This document shows, piece by piece, positions 39,713 through 49,421 of a stretch of 64,000 nt of DNA (positions are counted from its first letter, which is position 1; every line of letters starts with the position of its first letter). The translations under genes were made by a program, and so were the position numbers. Origin of the DNA: Pseudosulfitobacter pseudonitzschiae (lineage in GTDB: Bacteria; Pseudomonadota; Alphaproteobacteria; Rhodobacterales; Rhodobacteraceae); the NCBI RefSeq assembly GCF_002222635.1, contig NZ_CP022417.1:228918-292917 (forward strand), given 5' to 3'. Below the pieces are notes generated by a model, which saw only the letters and a program-made list of their open reading frames with translations, searched no databases and was not told the origin of the DNA.

Positions 39713-42428
39713 TGAACCCAAAGGCCACATCGGCCTGACCCTGAACGGTGACGAAATTACCGTACCGGCCTCGCCCACGGCGCGGCTGTCCGAAGTGTTG
39801 CGCGAAAGTGCGGGTGCGCTGGACGTCAAGGTGGGCTGCAACGCGGGTGATTGTGGCGCGTGTACTGTGCTGCTGGATGGATCACCGGTCTGTGCGTGCA
39901 TCACAGCAGCCGGACAGGTGCAGGGCCGCCGTGTCGAGACTCAATCAGGATTGGTGGCGCAGGACGCCGATGCCGCGCGACTGGCGCAGGCGTTCCAGCG
40001 GCATCAGGCGGCACAATGCGGGATTTGCACACCGGGCATGATGGTATCGGCGGTGGCACTGCTGCGATCGGGGGAGACATTGACCGAAGAACGGGTGGCG
40101 GATGCATTGGGTGGCGTTCTGTGCCGGTGCACCGGCTATCGCAAGATCATCGCGGCGGTACTGGATGCCAGCACAGCACCTGACATCATGACCGAGGGCG
40201 GCGTGGGCGCGCGGGTGGCGCGGTTGGACGGGTGGCCCAAGGTTTCGGGCGCAGAACGGTTTGGCGACGATGTGGCCCCTGCGGATGCGCTGGTGGTGCG
40301 GGTGATCCGGTCGCCGTTTCATCGGGCCGGTTTCAGCTTTGGCGATCTGGACGCCTTTCGCCACGAAAGCGGGTTGGATTTAATCCTGACGGCGCGCGAT
40401 GTGCCGGGCCAAAACCTGTTTGGTGTCATTCCGGGGTTTGTTGACCAACCCGTCTTTGCCGTTGACGAAGCACGGTTCAAAGGTGAGGCGGTGGCTGCTG
40501 TTGTGGGGCGCCCCGAGGTGCTGGATGCAATGGGAGCGTTTCCGGTAAGCTGGCAAGAACGCGACGCGAACCTGAGCCCGACTTTGGCTGATACCGCAAT
40601 GTTGCTGCATCCGGACCGTGCGGGGAACGTTATGTGTCGGGGCCTTGTTGCGCGGGGCGACGCTGACGCGGCCCTGACACGTGCCGCGCACGTTGTTTCG
40701 GGTGATTTTTCGACTGGGTTCATCGAACACGGGTATATTGAACCCGAAGCGGCCGTGGCCCGCAGGGTGGGTGACCGGATCGAAGTGCAATGCTGTACGC
40801 AGGCGCCCTATATGAACCGCGATGCACTGGCTGGAATTTTGGGCCTGACACCTGATGCGGTGCGTATTCTGCCTACGGCGGTTGGCGGCGGCTTTGGTTC
40901 CAAGCTGGACCTGACCGCGCAGCCCTATGTCGCGCTGGCAGCGTGGAAACTGGGGCTGCCGGTGCGCATGGCCTATACCCGCGCCGAAAGCATCGCCAGT
41001 TCGACCAAGCGCCATCCTTCCGAGATTTCAATGAAGATCGGTGTCGACGCCGAGGGGCGGATCCTGGCGGCAAGGTTTGACGGGATATTCAATACGGGTG
41101 CGTATGCAAGCTGGGGGCCGACGGTGGCCAACCGTGTGCCGATTCACGCATCTGGCCCCTACCGGACGCCCAACTACGAGGCCAACAGCGCGGGGATTCA
41201 CACCAATACCGCGCCTGCTGGTGCATTTCGGGGGTTTGGTGTGCCGCAATCCGCCGTGGCCCAAGAGCAGCTTTTTGATCTACTGGCGGAAAAGCTGGGC
41301 ATGGATCGGCTGGCGTTTCGCCGTCTGAACTGTTTGCAAGACGGCGATCCAACGGTGACCGGACAGGTATTTGATACCGGTATGGGTATCGACGCCTGTT
41401 TTGACGCGCTGAAACCGGAATGGGAGCGGGCCTTGGCAGACGCTGCGGCGTTCAACGCAGCGCATAAGCAGACCAAACGCGGGGCCGGTGTCGCCGGTGG
41501 CTGGTATGGCTGCGGCAACACGTCGATGTCGAACCCCTCGACCATCCGGGCGGGGGTGACGTCGGATGGCACGTTGATGTTGCATCAGGGCGCGGTGGAT
41601 ATCGGGCAGGGGTCAAACACCGTGATCGCGCAGATATTTGCGCATGCGTTGGGTGTGCCGCTGTCGCAGGTCACGCTGATCGGGGCCGATACCGACCAGA
41701 CACCCGATGCGGGCAAAACCTCGGCCAGTCGCCAGACGTTTATCACCGGCAATGCTGCGCGGGTGGCGGGGGAAGCGTTGCGCGCGCAGATCTTACGGCT
41801 GGGCAATGTGGGCGACGGCGCTGCGATTTCGTTCGAAGATGGTGTGATCGAGTTGTCCGAAGGCGACGTGGTGCGTCGTATCAAACTGCCAAAGGCCGAA
41901 GGCTATGCGTTGGAGGTCGTCGAAAGCTATGACCCGCCGACGCTGCCGCTGGACGAAAAGGGACAGGGTTCGCCCTATGCGGTGTTCGGCACGGCGGCGC
42001 AGATGGTCGAGCTGGAAGTGGATATGGAGCTGGGTACGGTAAAGCTGCTGCGGTTTCTGGCCGCGCATGATGTGGGCCGTGCGATCAACCCGCTGCTGGT
42101 CGAAGGCCAGATCGAGGGCGGGATTGCGCAGGGCATCGGCCTTGCGCTGATGGAAGAATTTCTGCCCGGACGCACCGAAAACCTGCACGATTACCTAATC
42201 CCAACGATTGGCGATGTGCCTGATATTACTTCGATCATCGTGGAATCGGGTGATGCGCACGGACCATACGGAGCCAAAGGGTTGGGCGAGCATTGCCTGA
42301 TCCCCACGGCACCCGCCATTCTCAACGCCATCGCCCATGCCAGTGGTGCGCGGATACATCATTTGCCCGCGACGCCCGACAAGCTGCGCGCCGCCATTCT
42401 GGCAATCAAGGACAGATCATCCACATGA
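39702..42428 (+). CDS. Mo hydroxylase with fused [2Fe-2S] and molybdopterin domains
   Basis: The product has 908 residues. Residues 1-160 form the two-cluster Fe-S subunit: ligands C46, C51, C54 and C66 (GCNAGDCGACTV), then QCGICTPGM and CRCTGY. Residues about 165 to 908 form the molybdopterin cytosine dinucleotide subunit of the XDH/CoxL family (GGGFGSKLD, AFRGFGVPQ, GAVDIGQGSNT, and GAKGLGEHCL with the catalytic Glu). Fe-S and Mo subunits are usually separate genes in two- or three-gene systems; here they are one chain. Such enzymes hydroxylate N-heterocycles with water as oxygen donor. It is coupled to hyuA by an ATGA overlap. Confidence 0.92.
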   Translation: MSLDEPKGHIGLTLNGDEITVPASPTARLSEVLRESAGALDVKVGCNAGDCGACTVLLDGSPVCACITAAGQVQGRRVETQSGLVAQDADAARLAQAFQRHQAAQCGICTPGMMVSAVALLRSGETLTEERVADALGGVLCRCTGYRKIIAAVLDASTAPDIMTEGGVGARVARLDGWPKVSGAERFGDDVAPADALVVRVIRSPFHRAGFSFGDLDAFRHESGLDLILTARDVPGQNLFGVIPGFVDQPVFAVDEARFKGEAVAAVVGRPEVLDAMGAFPVSWQERDANLSPTLADTAMLLHPDRAGNVMCRGLVARGDADAALTRAAHVVSGDFSTGFIEHGYIEPEAAVARRVGDRIEVQCCTQAPYMNRDALAGILGLTPDAVRILPTAVGGGFGSKLDLTAQPYVALAAWKLGLPVRMAYTRAESIASSTKRHPSEISMKIGVDAEGRILAARFDGIFNTGAYASWGPTVANRVPIHASGPYRTPNYEANSAGIHTNTAPAGAFRGFGVPQSAVAQEQLFDLLAEKLGMDRLAFRRLNCLQDGDPTVTGQVFDTGMGIDACFDALKPEWERALADAAAFNAAHKQTKRGAGVAGGWYGCGNTSMSNPSTIRAGVTSDGTLMLHQGAVDIGQGSNTVIAQIFAHALGVPLSQVTLIGADTDQTPDAGKTSASRQTFITGNAARVAGEALRAQILRLGNVGDGAAISFEDGVIELSEGDVVRRIKLPKAEGYALEVVESYDPPTLPLDEKGQGSPYAVFGTAAQMVELEVDMELGTVKLLRFLAAHDVGRAINPLLVEGQIEGGIAQGIGLALMEEFLPGRTENLHDYLIPTIGDVPDITSIIVESGDAHGPYGAKGLGEHCLIPTAPAILNAIAHASGARIHHLPATPDKLRAAILAIKDRSST

Positions 42429-44488
42429 CCGAAGCGAAAGAACTGAGCGGCAGCTTTGCCGGAATTGACGTGGGCGGGACTTTTACCGACCTTGTACACT
42501 ACGACAGCAAGACGGGCCGCGTGAAACTGGCCAAGGTGCCGACGACGCTGGACAATCAGGCGCACGGGGTGCTGGCGGCCCTGGACGCCGCCGAAGTGGA
42601 TGCCGCGACGCTGGATCTGATCGTGCATGGAACGACGACCACCACCAATGCGGTGCTGGAACGGCGGCTGTGCAAGACGGGGCTGGTGACCACCATGGGC
42701 TTTCGCGACGTGCTAGAGCTGGGGCGGCGCACGCGTCCACAGGCTTATGGCATGTCCGGCCAGTTTCGCCCCCTGATCCCGCGCGATCTACGGCTGGAGG
42801 TGCCGGAACGTACGCTGGCGGATGGTTCCGAGTATCTGCCGCTGGACGAAGACGCGTTGCGCGTGGCCTTGCGGCAGCTGGTGGCCGAGGACTGCGAAGC
42901 CTTGGTGATCCACTTCCTGCACGCCTATGCCAACCCCGCGCATGAAATCCGCGCGGGCGAGATTGCGCGCGAGGAATGGCCCAACGGGAACATCACGCTG
43001 GGCCATGCGCTGCTGTCGGAAAGCCGCGAGTTCGAACGCGGCGTGACGGCGGCTGTGAACGCGTCGGTGCAGCCGTTGCTGCGGCGCTATGTCGAACGGC
43101 TGGCCGACCGGTTGGCCGAACGCGGTTATACCCGCGATCTGCTGGTGATGAACGGCAACGGCGGCATGGTGTCGGCGCGGATCGTGGCGGAGGAGGCGGC
43201 CAAGACGGTGATGTCCGGCCCTGCCTCGGGCGTGATGGCGGCAGCTTATACAGGGCGGCGCGCGGGCATACCCGACTTGCTGACCTATGACATGGGCGGC
43301 ACCAGCACCGACGTCGCGATGATCCGTGGCGCCGATCCCGCAGTCAGCCACGAGATCGAGATCGAATATGCGATGCCGATCCATGTGCCGATGGTCGACG
43401 TGCGCACCGTGGGCGCCGGAGGCGGCTCGATTGCGCGGGTCAATGCGGCGGGGCTGTTGCAGGTGGGACCGGACAGCGCCGGATCGACCCCCGGACCGAT
43501 TTGCTATGGCAAGGGCGGCGAAGAGCCCACGATTTCGGATGCGAACATGCTGCTGGGGCGGATGGACCCCGGCAAGCTGAACACGATTGCGGGCGACGTC
43601 TCGATCGACATGATCCGCGGTATCTTTGCCGACAAACTGGGCGATCCGCTGGGGCTGGATGCGGTTCAGGCGGCATCGGCGGTGTTGCGCATTGCCACCG
43701 CCAAGATGGCGGACGCGGTACGGATGGTGTCGATTTCGCTGGGCGAAGACCCGCGAGATTTTGCGCTGTTCGCCTTTGGCGGGGCGGGGCCGCTGCACGC
43801 CTGTGCGATTGCCCGCGAACTGGGTGTGCCGCGCGTGCTGGTGCCAGCGCGACCCGGTATCACCAACGCCTTGGGCTGTATCGTCGCCGACCTGCGCCAT
43901 GACTTTGTGCAGACGGTGAACACCCCGCTGGACCTATGCGATATCGACGAAGTGCACGCCGCCTTTTCCCGCCAGATCGACGATGGCAAGGCCGCGATTG
44001 GCCGCGAGCGGGTCGAGATTGCCGAACTGCGCGTGATGCATTCTGTCGACATGCAGTTTATCGGCCAGACCCATCTGCTGCGCGTGCCGCTGCCCGATGC
44101 GACACCCGACCGCGCCGTGCTGCAATCGCTGTTTGAAGAAGCGTATTTCCGACGCTTTCAGGTCAGCCTGCCGGAAATCCGGCCTGCACTGGTCAATGTG
44201 AACACTTCTGTGATCGGGCGGCGCGCCGAGGTGGATCTGTCGCTGTTGATCGACAAGGACCAGCGCCGCGCGACGCTGGCCGAGGCGCAGACAGGCACGC
44301 GGCCTGTGTGGTTCGACGGCTGGATTGATACGCCGGTTTATTGGCGCGACCACCTGCCTGCGGATGCGCAGCTGGTGGGGCCGGTGATTGTGGAGCAGAT
44401 GGATTGCACGCTGGTGATGGAACCGGATGATACCGCCACGCAGGATGCCGACGGCAATCTGATCGTAACATTAGGAGTTCCGTCATGA
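42425..44488 (+). CDS. hyuA: Hydantoinase/oxoprolinase family protein, subunit A
   Basis: The 687-residue protein opens with the ATP-binding actin-like motif GIDVGGTFTDLVHYD. The core HyuA motifs follow: HGTTTTTNAVLERR, YDMGGTSTDVAMI, and FGGAGPLHACAIA. With subunit B it hydrolyses five-membered or related cyclic amides, usually with ATP (N-methylhydantoinase, 5-oxoprolinase, caprolactamase). The Mo hydroxylase upstream suggests the cyclic amide is formed in the same pathway. It overlaps both neighbours by 4 bp. Confidence 0.92.
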   Translation: MTEAKELSGSFAGIDVGGTFTDLVHYDSKTGRVKLAKVPTTLDNQAHGVLAALDAAEVDAATLDLIVHGTTTTTNAVLERRLCKTGLVTTMGFRDVLELGRRTRPQAYGMSGQFRPLIPRDLRLEVPERTLADGSEYLPLDEDALRVALRQLVAEDCEALVIHFLHAYANPAHEIRAGEIAREEWPNGNITLGHALLSESREFERGVTAAVNASVQPLLRRYVERLADRLAERGYTRDLLVMNGNGGMVSARIVAEEAAKTVMSGPASGVMAAAYTGRRAGIPDLLTYDMGGTSTDVAMIRGADPAVSHEIEIEYAMPIHVPMVDVRTVGAGGGSIARVNAAGLLQVGPDSAGSTPGPICYGKGGEEPTISDANMLLGRMDPGKLNTIAGDVSIDMIRGIFADKLGDPLGLDAVQAASAVLRIATAKMADAVRMVSISLGEDPRDFALFAFGGAGPLHACAIARELGVPRVLVPARPGITNALGCIVADLRHDFVQTVNTPLDLCDIDEVHAAFSRQIDDGKAAIGRERVEIAELRVMHSVDMQFIGQTHLLRVPLPDATPDRAVLQSLFEEAYFRRFQVSLPEIRPALVNVNTSVIGRRAEVDLSLLIDKDQRRATLAEAQTGTRPVWFDGWIDTPVYWRDHLPADAQLVGPVIVEQMDCTLVMEPDDTATQDADGNLIVTLGVPS

Positions 44489-46176
44489 CGATTGATCCTA
44501 TTACGCTGACCGTGATCCAGTCGGGCCTGCAACAGGTCTGCGACGAGATGGATCTGTCGTTTTCGCGGGCCGCCTTCTCTCCGGTGATTGCCGAGGCGAA
44601 TGACCGCTCGGACGGGATTTATTCTGCCCATGATGGCAGTCTGATTGCCCAGGGCTCGCAAGGGCTGCCGGTGTTCGTCGGCACGATGCAGTTTTCGACC
44701 GCGACGCTGATCGAAATGATCGCCAATGGCAAGGCGGCCGCGCCAAAGCCGGGCGATATCTATATCGTGAACGATCCCTATCTGGGCGGCACGCACTTGA
44801 TGGATGTCCGCTTTGCCATGCCGGTCTGGCGTGACGGAGAGATTTTCTGCTGGCTGTCGAACACCGGCCACTGGCCCGATACGGGCGGCGCGGTGCCGGG
44901 GGGGTTTTCGGCCTCGGCCACGTCGGTCGAACAAGAGGGGCTGCGGCTGCCGCCCGTACGTCTGTTCAAGGAAGGCACGCTTGACGCCGAGATTTACGCG
45001 ATCATCTGCTCCAACATCCGTGTTTCCGAACAGCGGATCGGGGACGTCAAGGCGCAGGCGGCGGCGCTCTATGTCGGGCAATCGCGGCTGGTGCGGATGC
45101 TGGATCGCTATGGCGATGACACGGTGCGCGAAGCGATTGCCGAGTTGCGCACGCGCGCGGCACAGCAGATGCGCGCGAATATCGCCGCGATCCCGCCGGG
45201 TGTGTACCGTTCGACCGCTTATGTGGACAGCGACGGCGTGGTGAACGAGCCGTTGGAAATCCGGCTGGCGATCACGGCGGATGGCGATACGCTGAGCTTT
45301 GATTTTACCGGCTCGTCGGCACCCTGTGCAGGGCCGATGAATTCGGTTCTGGCGACGACACATTCGTCGGTCTATCTGGCGATGCGGCATATCTTTCCCG
45401 ATGTGCCGATCAGCGCAGGCGCGTTCGAGCCGTTGCAGATTGTCCGGCCTGCGGGTACCTTCCTGGATGCGCAGTATCCGCGCCCGGTGTCGGGCTGTGC
45501 CGCAGAAGTCAGCCAACGGATCGCCGAGGCGGTCTTTGCTGCACTCGTCGTGCCTTTGCCAGACCTTGTGACTGCTGCCCCTGCCGGCTCGTCGGGCAAC
45601 TTTGCGCTTGGCGGGGATATTCCCGAAGAGGGGCGCAGCTATGTGATGTACCAGATTTCGGGCGGCGGTTACGGGGGCTATGCGGCGGGCGACGGGATTT
45701 CGAACGGCTGTTCAACCATCGGAATTTCCAAATCACCACCTGTCGAGATCATGGAGCAGCAGTTTCCGATCATGTACCACCGCTATGCGCTGCACGACGG
45801 GTCGGGCGGTGCGGGCACGCAGCGGGGCGGTTTCGGGCTGGATTACGAGGTGGAAATCCTGCGCGGCACGGCGCGGGCCAGTTTCGTGATGGATCACGGG
45901 CGATTCGGGCCGCAGGGCGTTCTGGGTGGCGAAGATGGTGGCGTGAACTGCGTTGAGGTCACCCAATCGGGCAAGAGTTTCGTGCCTGAACATCTGTCAA
46001 AGGCACAGGATATCGCGCTGAAGGCCGGCGACCGTGTGCGGGTGCGCACCCCCGGTGGTGGCGGCTATGGTCCGGCCAAGGATCGTGATCCCGCGCTGGT
46101 GGCTGAGGACGTGCGGCTGGGGCGGTATACTGCGGAAGAAGCAGCGCAACTGTTCGGCTGGCAAGTCACGACCTAG
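44485..46176 (+). CDS. hyuB: Hydantoinase/oxoprolinase family protein, subunit B
   Basis: The 563-residue protein shows the HyuB pattern: DEMDLSFSRAAFSPVIAEAN, then GDIYIVNDPYLGGTHLMDV with metal-binding Asp and His, then HDGSGGAGTQRGGFGLDYE and VRTPGGGGYGPAKDRDP. It is the catalytic partner of subunit A. It ends the plus-strand operon, and its stop overlaps the stop of dnaE2 on the other strand by 4 bp. Confidence 0.92.
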   Translation: MTIDPITLTVIQSGLQQVCDEMDLSFSRAAFSPVIAEANDRSDGIYSAHDGSLIAQGSQGLPVFVGTMQFSTATLIEMIANGKAAAPKPGDIYIVNDPYLGGTHLMDVRFAMPVWRDGEIFCWLSNTGHWPDTGGAVPGGFSASATSVEQEGLRLPPVRLFKEGTLDAEIYAIICSNIRVSEQRIGDVKAQAAALYVGQSRLVRMLDRYGDDTVREAIAELRTRAAQQMRANIAAIPPGVYRSTAYVDSDGVVNEPLEIRLAITADGDTLSFDFTGSSAPCAGPMNSVLATTHSSVYLAMRHIFPDVPISAGAFEPLQIVRPAGTFLDAQYPRPVSGCAAEVSQRIAEAVFAALVVPLPDLVTAAPAGSSGNFALGGDIPEEGRSYVMYQISGGGYGGYAAGDGISNGCSTIGISKSPPVEIMEQQFPIMYHRYALHDGSGGAGTQRGGFGLDYEVEILRGTARASFVMDHGRFGPQGVLGGEDGGVNCVEVTQSGKSFVPEHLSKAQDIALKAGDRVRVRTPGGGGYGPAKDRDPALVAEDVRLGRYTAEEAAQLFGWQVTT

Positions 46177-49100
46177 TGGAAATCCCGACTTGGAAACAAC
46201 CGCTTGGCCTGATCGCGCGGGTGCATGGCGCGGGGTTGGGGGCGTGATCTGGGGGCGTCGTCGGCCTGTGGTTGGGTGATGCCGACGGCGTCGTCCATCG
46301 GGTGACCCAGAGCGCTGAGATGGTGCGAGACGTCCTCGACCGTCTGCGCGATGACATGCGCAACGATGCCTTCGCGTTGCAAATAACCCGTGACGCGCAG
46401 CAGCCGCCCGCCCATCACGGCGCGGCGGAACTGTTGATAGATCTTGTGCCAGACCACCACGTTCGACACCCCTGTTTCATCCTCGAGCGTTAGAAAAATC
46501 ACGCCCGACGCGGTGCCCGGTCTTTGGCGGGTGATGACCAGACCGCAAACCGACACGCGCCGCAGCGGGGTGCCGGGCAGGGCGTCGTGCGGGGTCAGCC
46601 CGTGCATCCCGGGCCGCAGCAGCTCCATCGGATGCGCCTTGAGCGACAGGCGCATGGCGACGTAATCCTCGACCACTTCTTCGCCTAGATTCATGGCGGG
46701 CAGGGTCACGGCGGGTTCGTGAATGCCTTCGCCCTCGATCGGGTCGTTGAACAGCGGCAGGGGCGCGTTGCCCTTGATCGCCTTGACGGCCCATAGCGCA
46801 TCACGCCGCCCCAGACCAAGGGTGGCATAGGCGTCTGCTTCGGCCAGCCGTTCCAGCACCGCAGGGCCGATGCCCGCACGCAGCCACAGCGCCTCGGGGT
46901 CGGGGTATCCGTTGCCGCGCGCCGCCACGATCCATCCGGCGTCTTCCTCGCGAAAGCCTTTGATCTGGCGAAACCCCAGCCGCAGCGCCAGCGTGCCATC
47001 GGCGCATCGTTCCAGCGTGTTGTCCCATTCGCTGGTGTTCACGCAGATCGGCCGCACTTCGATCTGGTGTTCGCGGGCGTCGCGCACGATCTGGGCGGGG
47101 GCGTAAAAGCCCATCGGTTGCGCGTTCAGCAGCCCGCAGGTAAAGGCGGCAGGGTGGTGCCGTTTCAGCCATGCCGAGACATAGGCCAGCATGGCAAAGG
47201 CGGCGGCGTGGCTTTCGGGAAAGCCGTATTCGCCAAAGCCTTCAATCTGGGAAAAACAGCTTTCTGCAAAGGCGGGTTCATAACCGCGTTCCAGCATGCC
47301 GTTGATAAACTTTTCGCGCAGTTGACGGATGGTGCCCATCCGTCGAAACGTCGCCATAGAGCGGCGCAGCTTGTCGGCCTCGGACGGGGAAAACCCCGCC
47401 GCGACCACGGCGATTTGCATAGCCTGTTCCTGAAACAGTGGCACGCCAAGGGTCCTGCTCAGTACATTTTCAAGCTCGGCCGAGGGGTATTGCACCACTT
47501 CGCGCCTTTGGCGTCGGTTGATATAGGGATGCACCATGCCGCCCTGGATCGGTCCGGGGCGCACGATGGCCACCTCGATCACCAGATCGTAGAATTCGCG
47601 CGGCTGCATGCGCGGCAAAAAGTTCATCTGCGCGCGGCTTTCCACCTGAAACACCCCGACCGCATCGGCGACGCACAGCATTTGAAACGTGGGCGCATCG
47701 TTCTGCGGGACGGTGGCGATACTGTAGCGCGGCCCGCCGTGCTGTGCGATCAGATCGAAAGATTTGCGAATGCAGGTCAGCATCCCCAGCGACAGGATGT
47801 CGACCTTGAGGATACCCAGTGCGTCGATGTCGGCCTTGTCCCATTCAATCAGCGTGCGGTCGTCCATCGCGGCGTTTTCGATGGGGCACAGTTCGTCCAG
47901 CCGCCCCTTGGTGATGATGAACCCGCCGACATGCTGGCTGAGATGGCGCGGGAAACCGATGATCTCACCGATGCGCTGAATGGTCATGGCAAGGCGCGGA
48001 TCGCTCATGTCAAGGCCCAGTTCCTTGATCCGTTCAGGATCTGCACCGCCGTTCGATGTGCCCCAGATCTGCCCCGAGAGGTTGGCGGTGACGTCCTTGG
48101 ACAGACCCATGACTTTGCCCACCTCGTTGATCGCCGCGCGCGAGCGAAAGTGGATTACGGTGGCACAGAGCCCTGCGCGGTGGCGGCCATATTTGGCATA
48201 GATGTGCTGGATGACCTCTTCGCGGCGCTCGTGTTCGAAATCGACATCGATGTCGGGCGGTTCTCCTCGGTGTTCGGACACAAAGCGTTCGACCACCATT
48301 GTGATGGTTTCGGGGCTGACATCAGTAATGCCCAGCAGATAGCACAGGATCGAATTGGCCGCAGAGCCGCGCCCCTGACATAAAATCCCCTGTGCGCGGG
48401 CGAATTGAACGATGTCATGCACCGTCAGAAAATAGGCGGGAAAATCGAGGGTTCTGACCAGCGCCAGTTCCTTGTCCATTTGCGCGATGGTCGTATCTGA
48501 CGCACCCTCGGGATAGCGGCGGCGCAGTCCCTCGCGGGCCAGTCGCTCCAGCCGTTCTTGCGGGGGTTCGTCACCCGCGATTTCGTCGGGGTATTCATAG
48601 CTTAGCTCGCTGAGGCAAAAGCTGCATCTGGCGGCAATCCCGACCGTGTGGCGCAGGGCGGCGGGGTGGTGGACGAACAACCGCTGCATGTCGGCCCCTG
48701 CTTTCAGGCGACGTTCGGCATTGGGGAGGGCGCGGGTGCCGATTTCGTCGATGGTGATGTGTTCGCGCAGGCAGGTCAGCACATCGGCCAACTGGCGGCG
48801 CGATCCGTGGTGCATCAGCACATCGCCGATGGCCACCATCGGGGCAGCGGTGCGCCGCGCAAGGTCGGCGCAGGCAGAAAAATGGTGCTGGTCGCTGCCG
48901 TTATAACGCGGCGCGGCCCCAAGAAACACATGCGCCCGAAAGCATTTTTTCAATGCGATAATATCGGTCTTGCTGCGGTGCAGGGCTGCTTGTGGGACGG
49001 CGATCAGGGTCATGCCTGTGCAGCCCGTTTTCAAATCGTGCAAGTCCAGATAACACGCCCCCTTGGGTGCGCGGCGTTTGCCAAGGGTCAGCAGACGCGT

Positions 49101-49421
49101 CAGACGGCTATAAGCCGCGCGGTCATGCGGCAGGGCGATCCAGTCTGTATCGCTGTCGCGCAGGACCAGCCGCGCGCCGACGATCAGCTTGGGCAGCCGT
49201 GCTGTCGGGCCAAGTTCGCGGCGCAGTTCCTTGAGTGCGGAAAAGGCGCGCACGACCCCCGCCAGCGAATTGCGGTCGGTGATCGCCACTGCCGTCAGCC
49301 CCAGCGCCGCAGCACGGGTGACCAGTTCTTCGGGGTGGGACGCGCCGCGCAGAAAGGTAAAGTTCGAGGTCACGCACAACTCGGCATAGTCGGAGTCTAA
49401 AGAGGGATTGCGCGCGGTCAT
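46173..49421 (-). CDS. dnaE2: Error-prone DNA polymerase III alpha subunit DnaE2 (ImuC)
   Basis: The 1082-residue C-family polymerase has an N-terminal PHP domain (ELCVTSNFTFLRGASHPEEL, then TDRNSLAGVVRAF), catalytic palm motifs (CQGRGSAANSILCYLLGIT, then PPDIDVDFEHERR with the Asp pair), helix-hairpin-helix region and OB fold near the C-terminus. DnaE2 performs translesion synthesis during damage-induced mutagenesis with ImuA and ImuB. ATG 49421 overlaps the stop of imuB by 4 bp. The frame upstream of it has no signals. Confidence 0.95.
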   Translation of the reverse strand: MTARNPSLDSDYAELCVTSNFTFLRGASHPEELVTRAAALGLTAVAITDRNSLAGVVRAFSALKELRRELGPTARLPKLIVGARLVLRDSDTDWIALPHDRAAYSRLTRLLTLGKRRAPKGACYLDLHDLKTGCTGMTLIAVPQAALHRSKTDIIALKKCFRAHVFLGAAPRYNGSDQHHFSACADLARRTAAPMVAIGDVLMHHGSRRQLADVLTCLREHITIDEIGTRALPNAERRLKAGADMQRLFVHHPAALRHTVGIAARCSFCLSELSYEYPDEIAGDEPPQERLERLAREGLRRRYPEGASDTTIAQMDKELALVRTLDFPAYFLTVHDIVQFARAQGILCQGRGSAANSILCYLLGITDVSPETITMVVERFVSEHRGEPPDIDVDFEHERREEVIQHIYAKYGRHRAGLCATVIHFRSRAAINEVGKVMGLSKDVTANLSGQIWGTSNGGADPERIKELGLDMSDPRLAMTIQRIGEIIGFPRHLSQHVGGFIITKGRLDELCPIENAAMDDRTLIEWDKADIDALGILKVDILSLGMLTCIRKSFDLIAQHGGPRYSIATVPQNDAPTFQMLCVADAVGVFQVESRAQMNFLPRMQPREFYDLVIEVAIVRPGPIQGGMVHPYINRRQRREVVQYPSAELENVLSRTLGVPLFQEQAMQIAVVAAGFSPSEADKLRRSMATFRRMGTIRQLREKFINGMLERGYEPAFAESCFSQIEGFGEYGFPESHAAAFAMLAYVSAWLKRHHPAAFTCGLLNAQPMGFYAPAQIVRDAREHQIEVRPICVNTSEWDNTLERCADGTLALRLGFRQIKGFREEDAGWIVAARGNGYPDPEALWLRAGIGPAVLERLAEADAYATLGLGRRDALWAVKAIKGNAPLPLFNDPIEGEGIHEPAVTLPAMNLGEEVVEDYVAMRLSLKAHPMELLRPGMHGLTPHDALPGTPLRRVSVCGLVITRQRPGTASGVIFLTLEDETGVSNVVVWHKIYQQFRRAVMGGRLLRVTGYLQREGIVAHVIAQTVEDVSHHLSALGHPMDDAVGITQPQADDAPRSRPQPRAMHPRDQAKRLFPSRDFH

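Noticed and set aside
42788..43900. 370-residue minus-strand frame inside hyuA
   Set aside because: It is antisense to a clearly conserved hyuA sequence, with no ribosome site and no domain.
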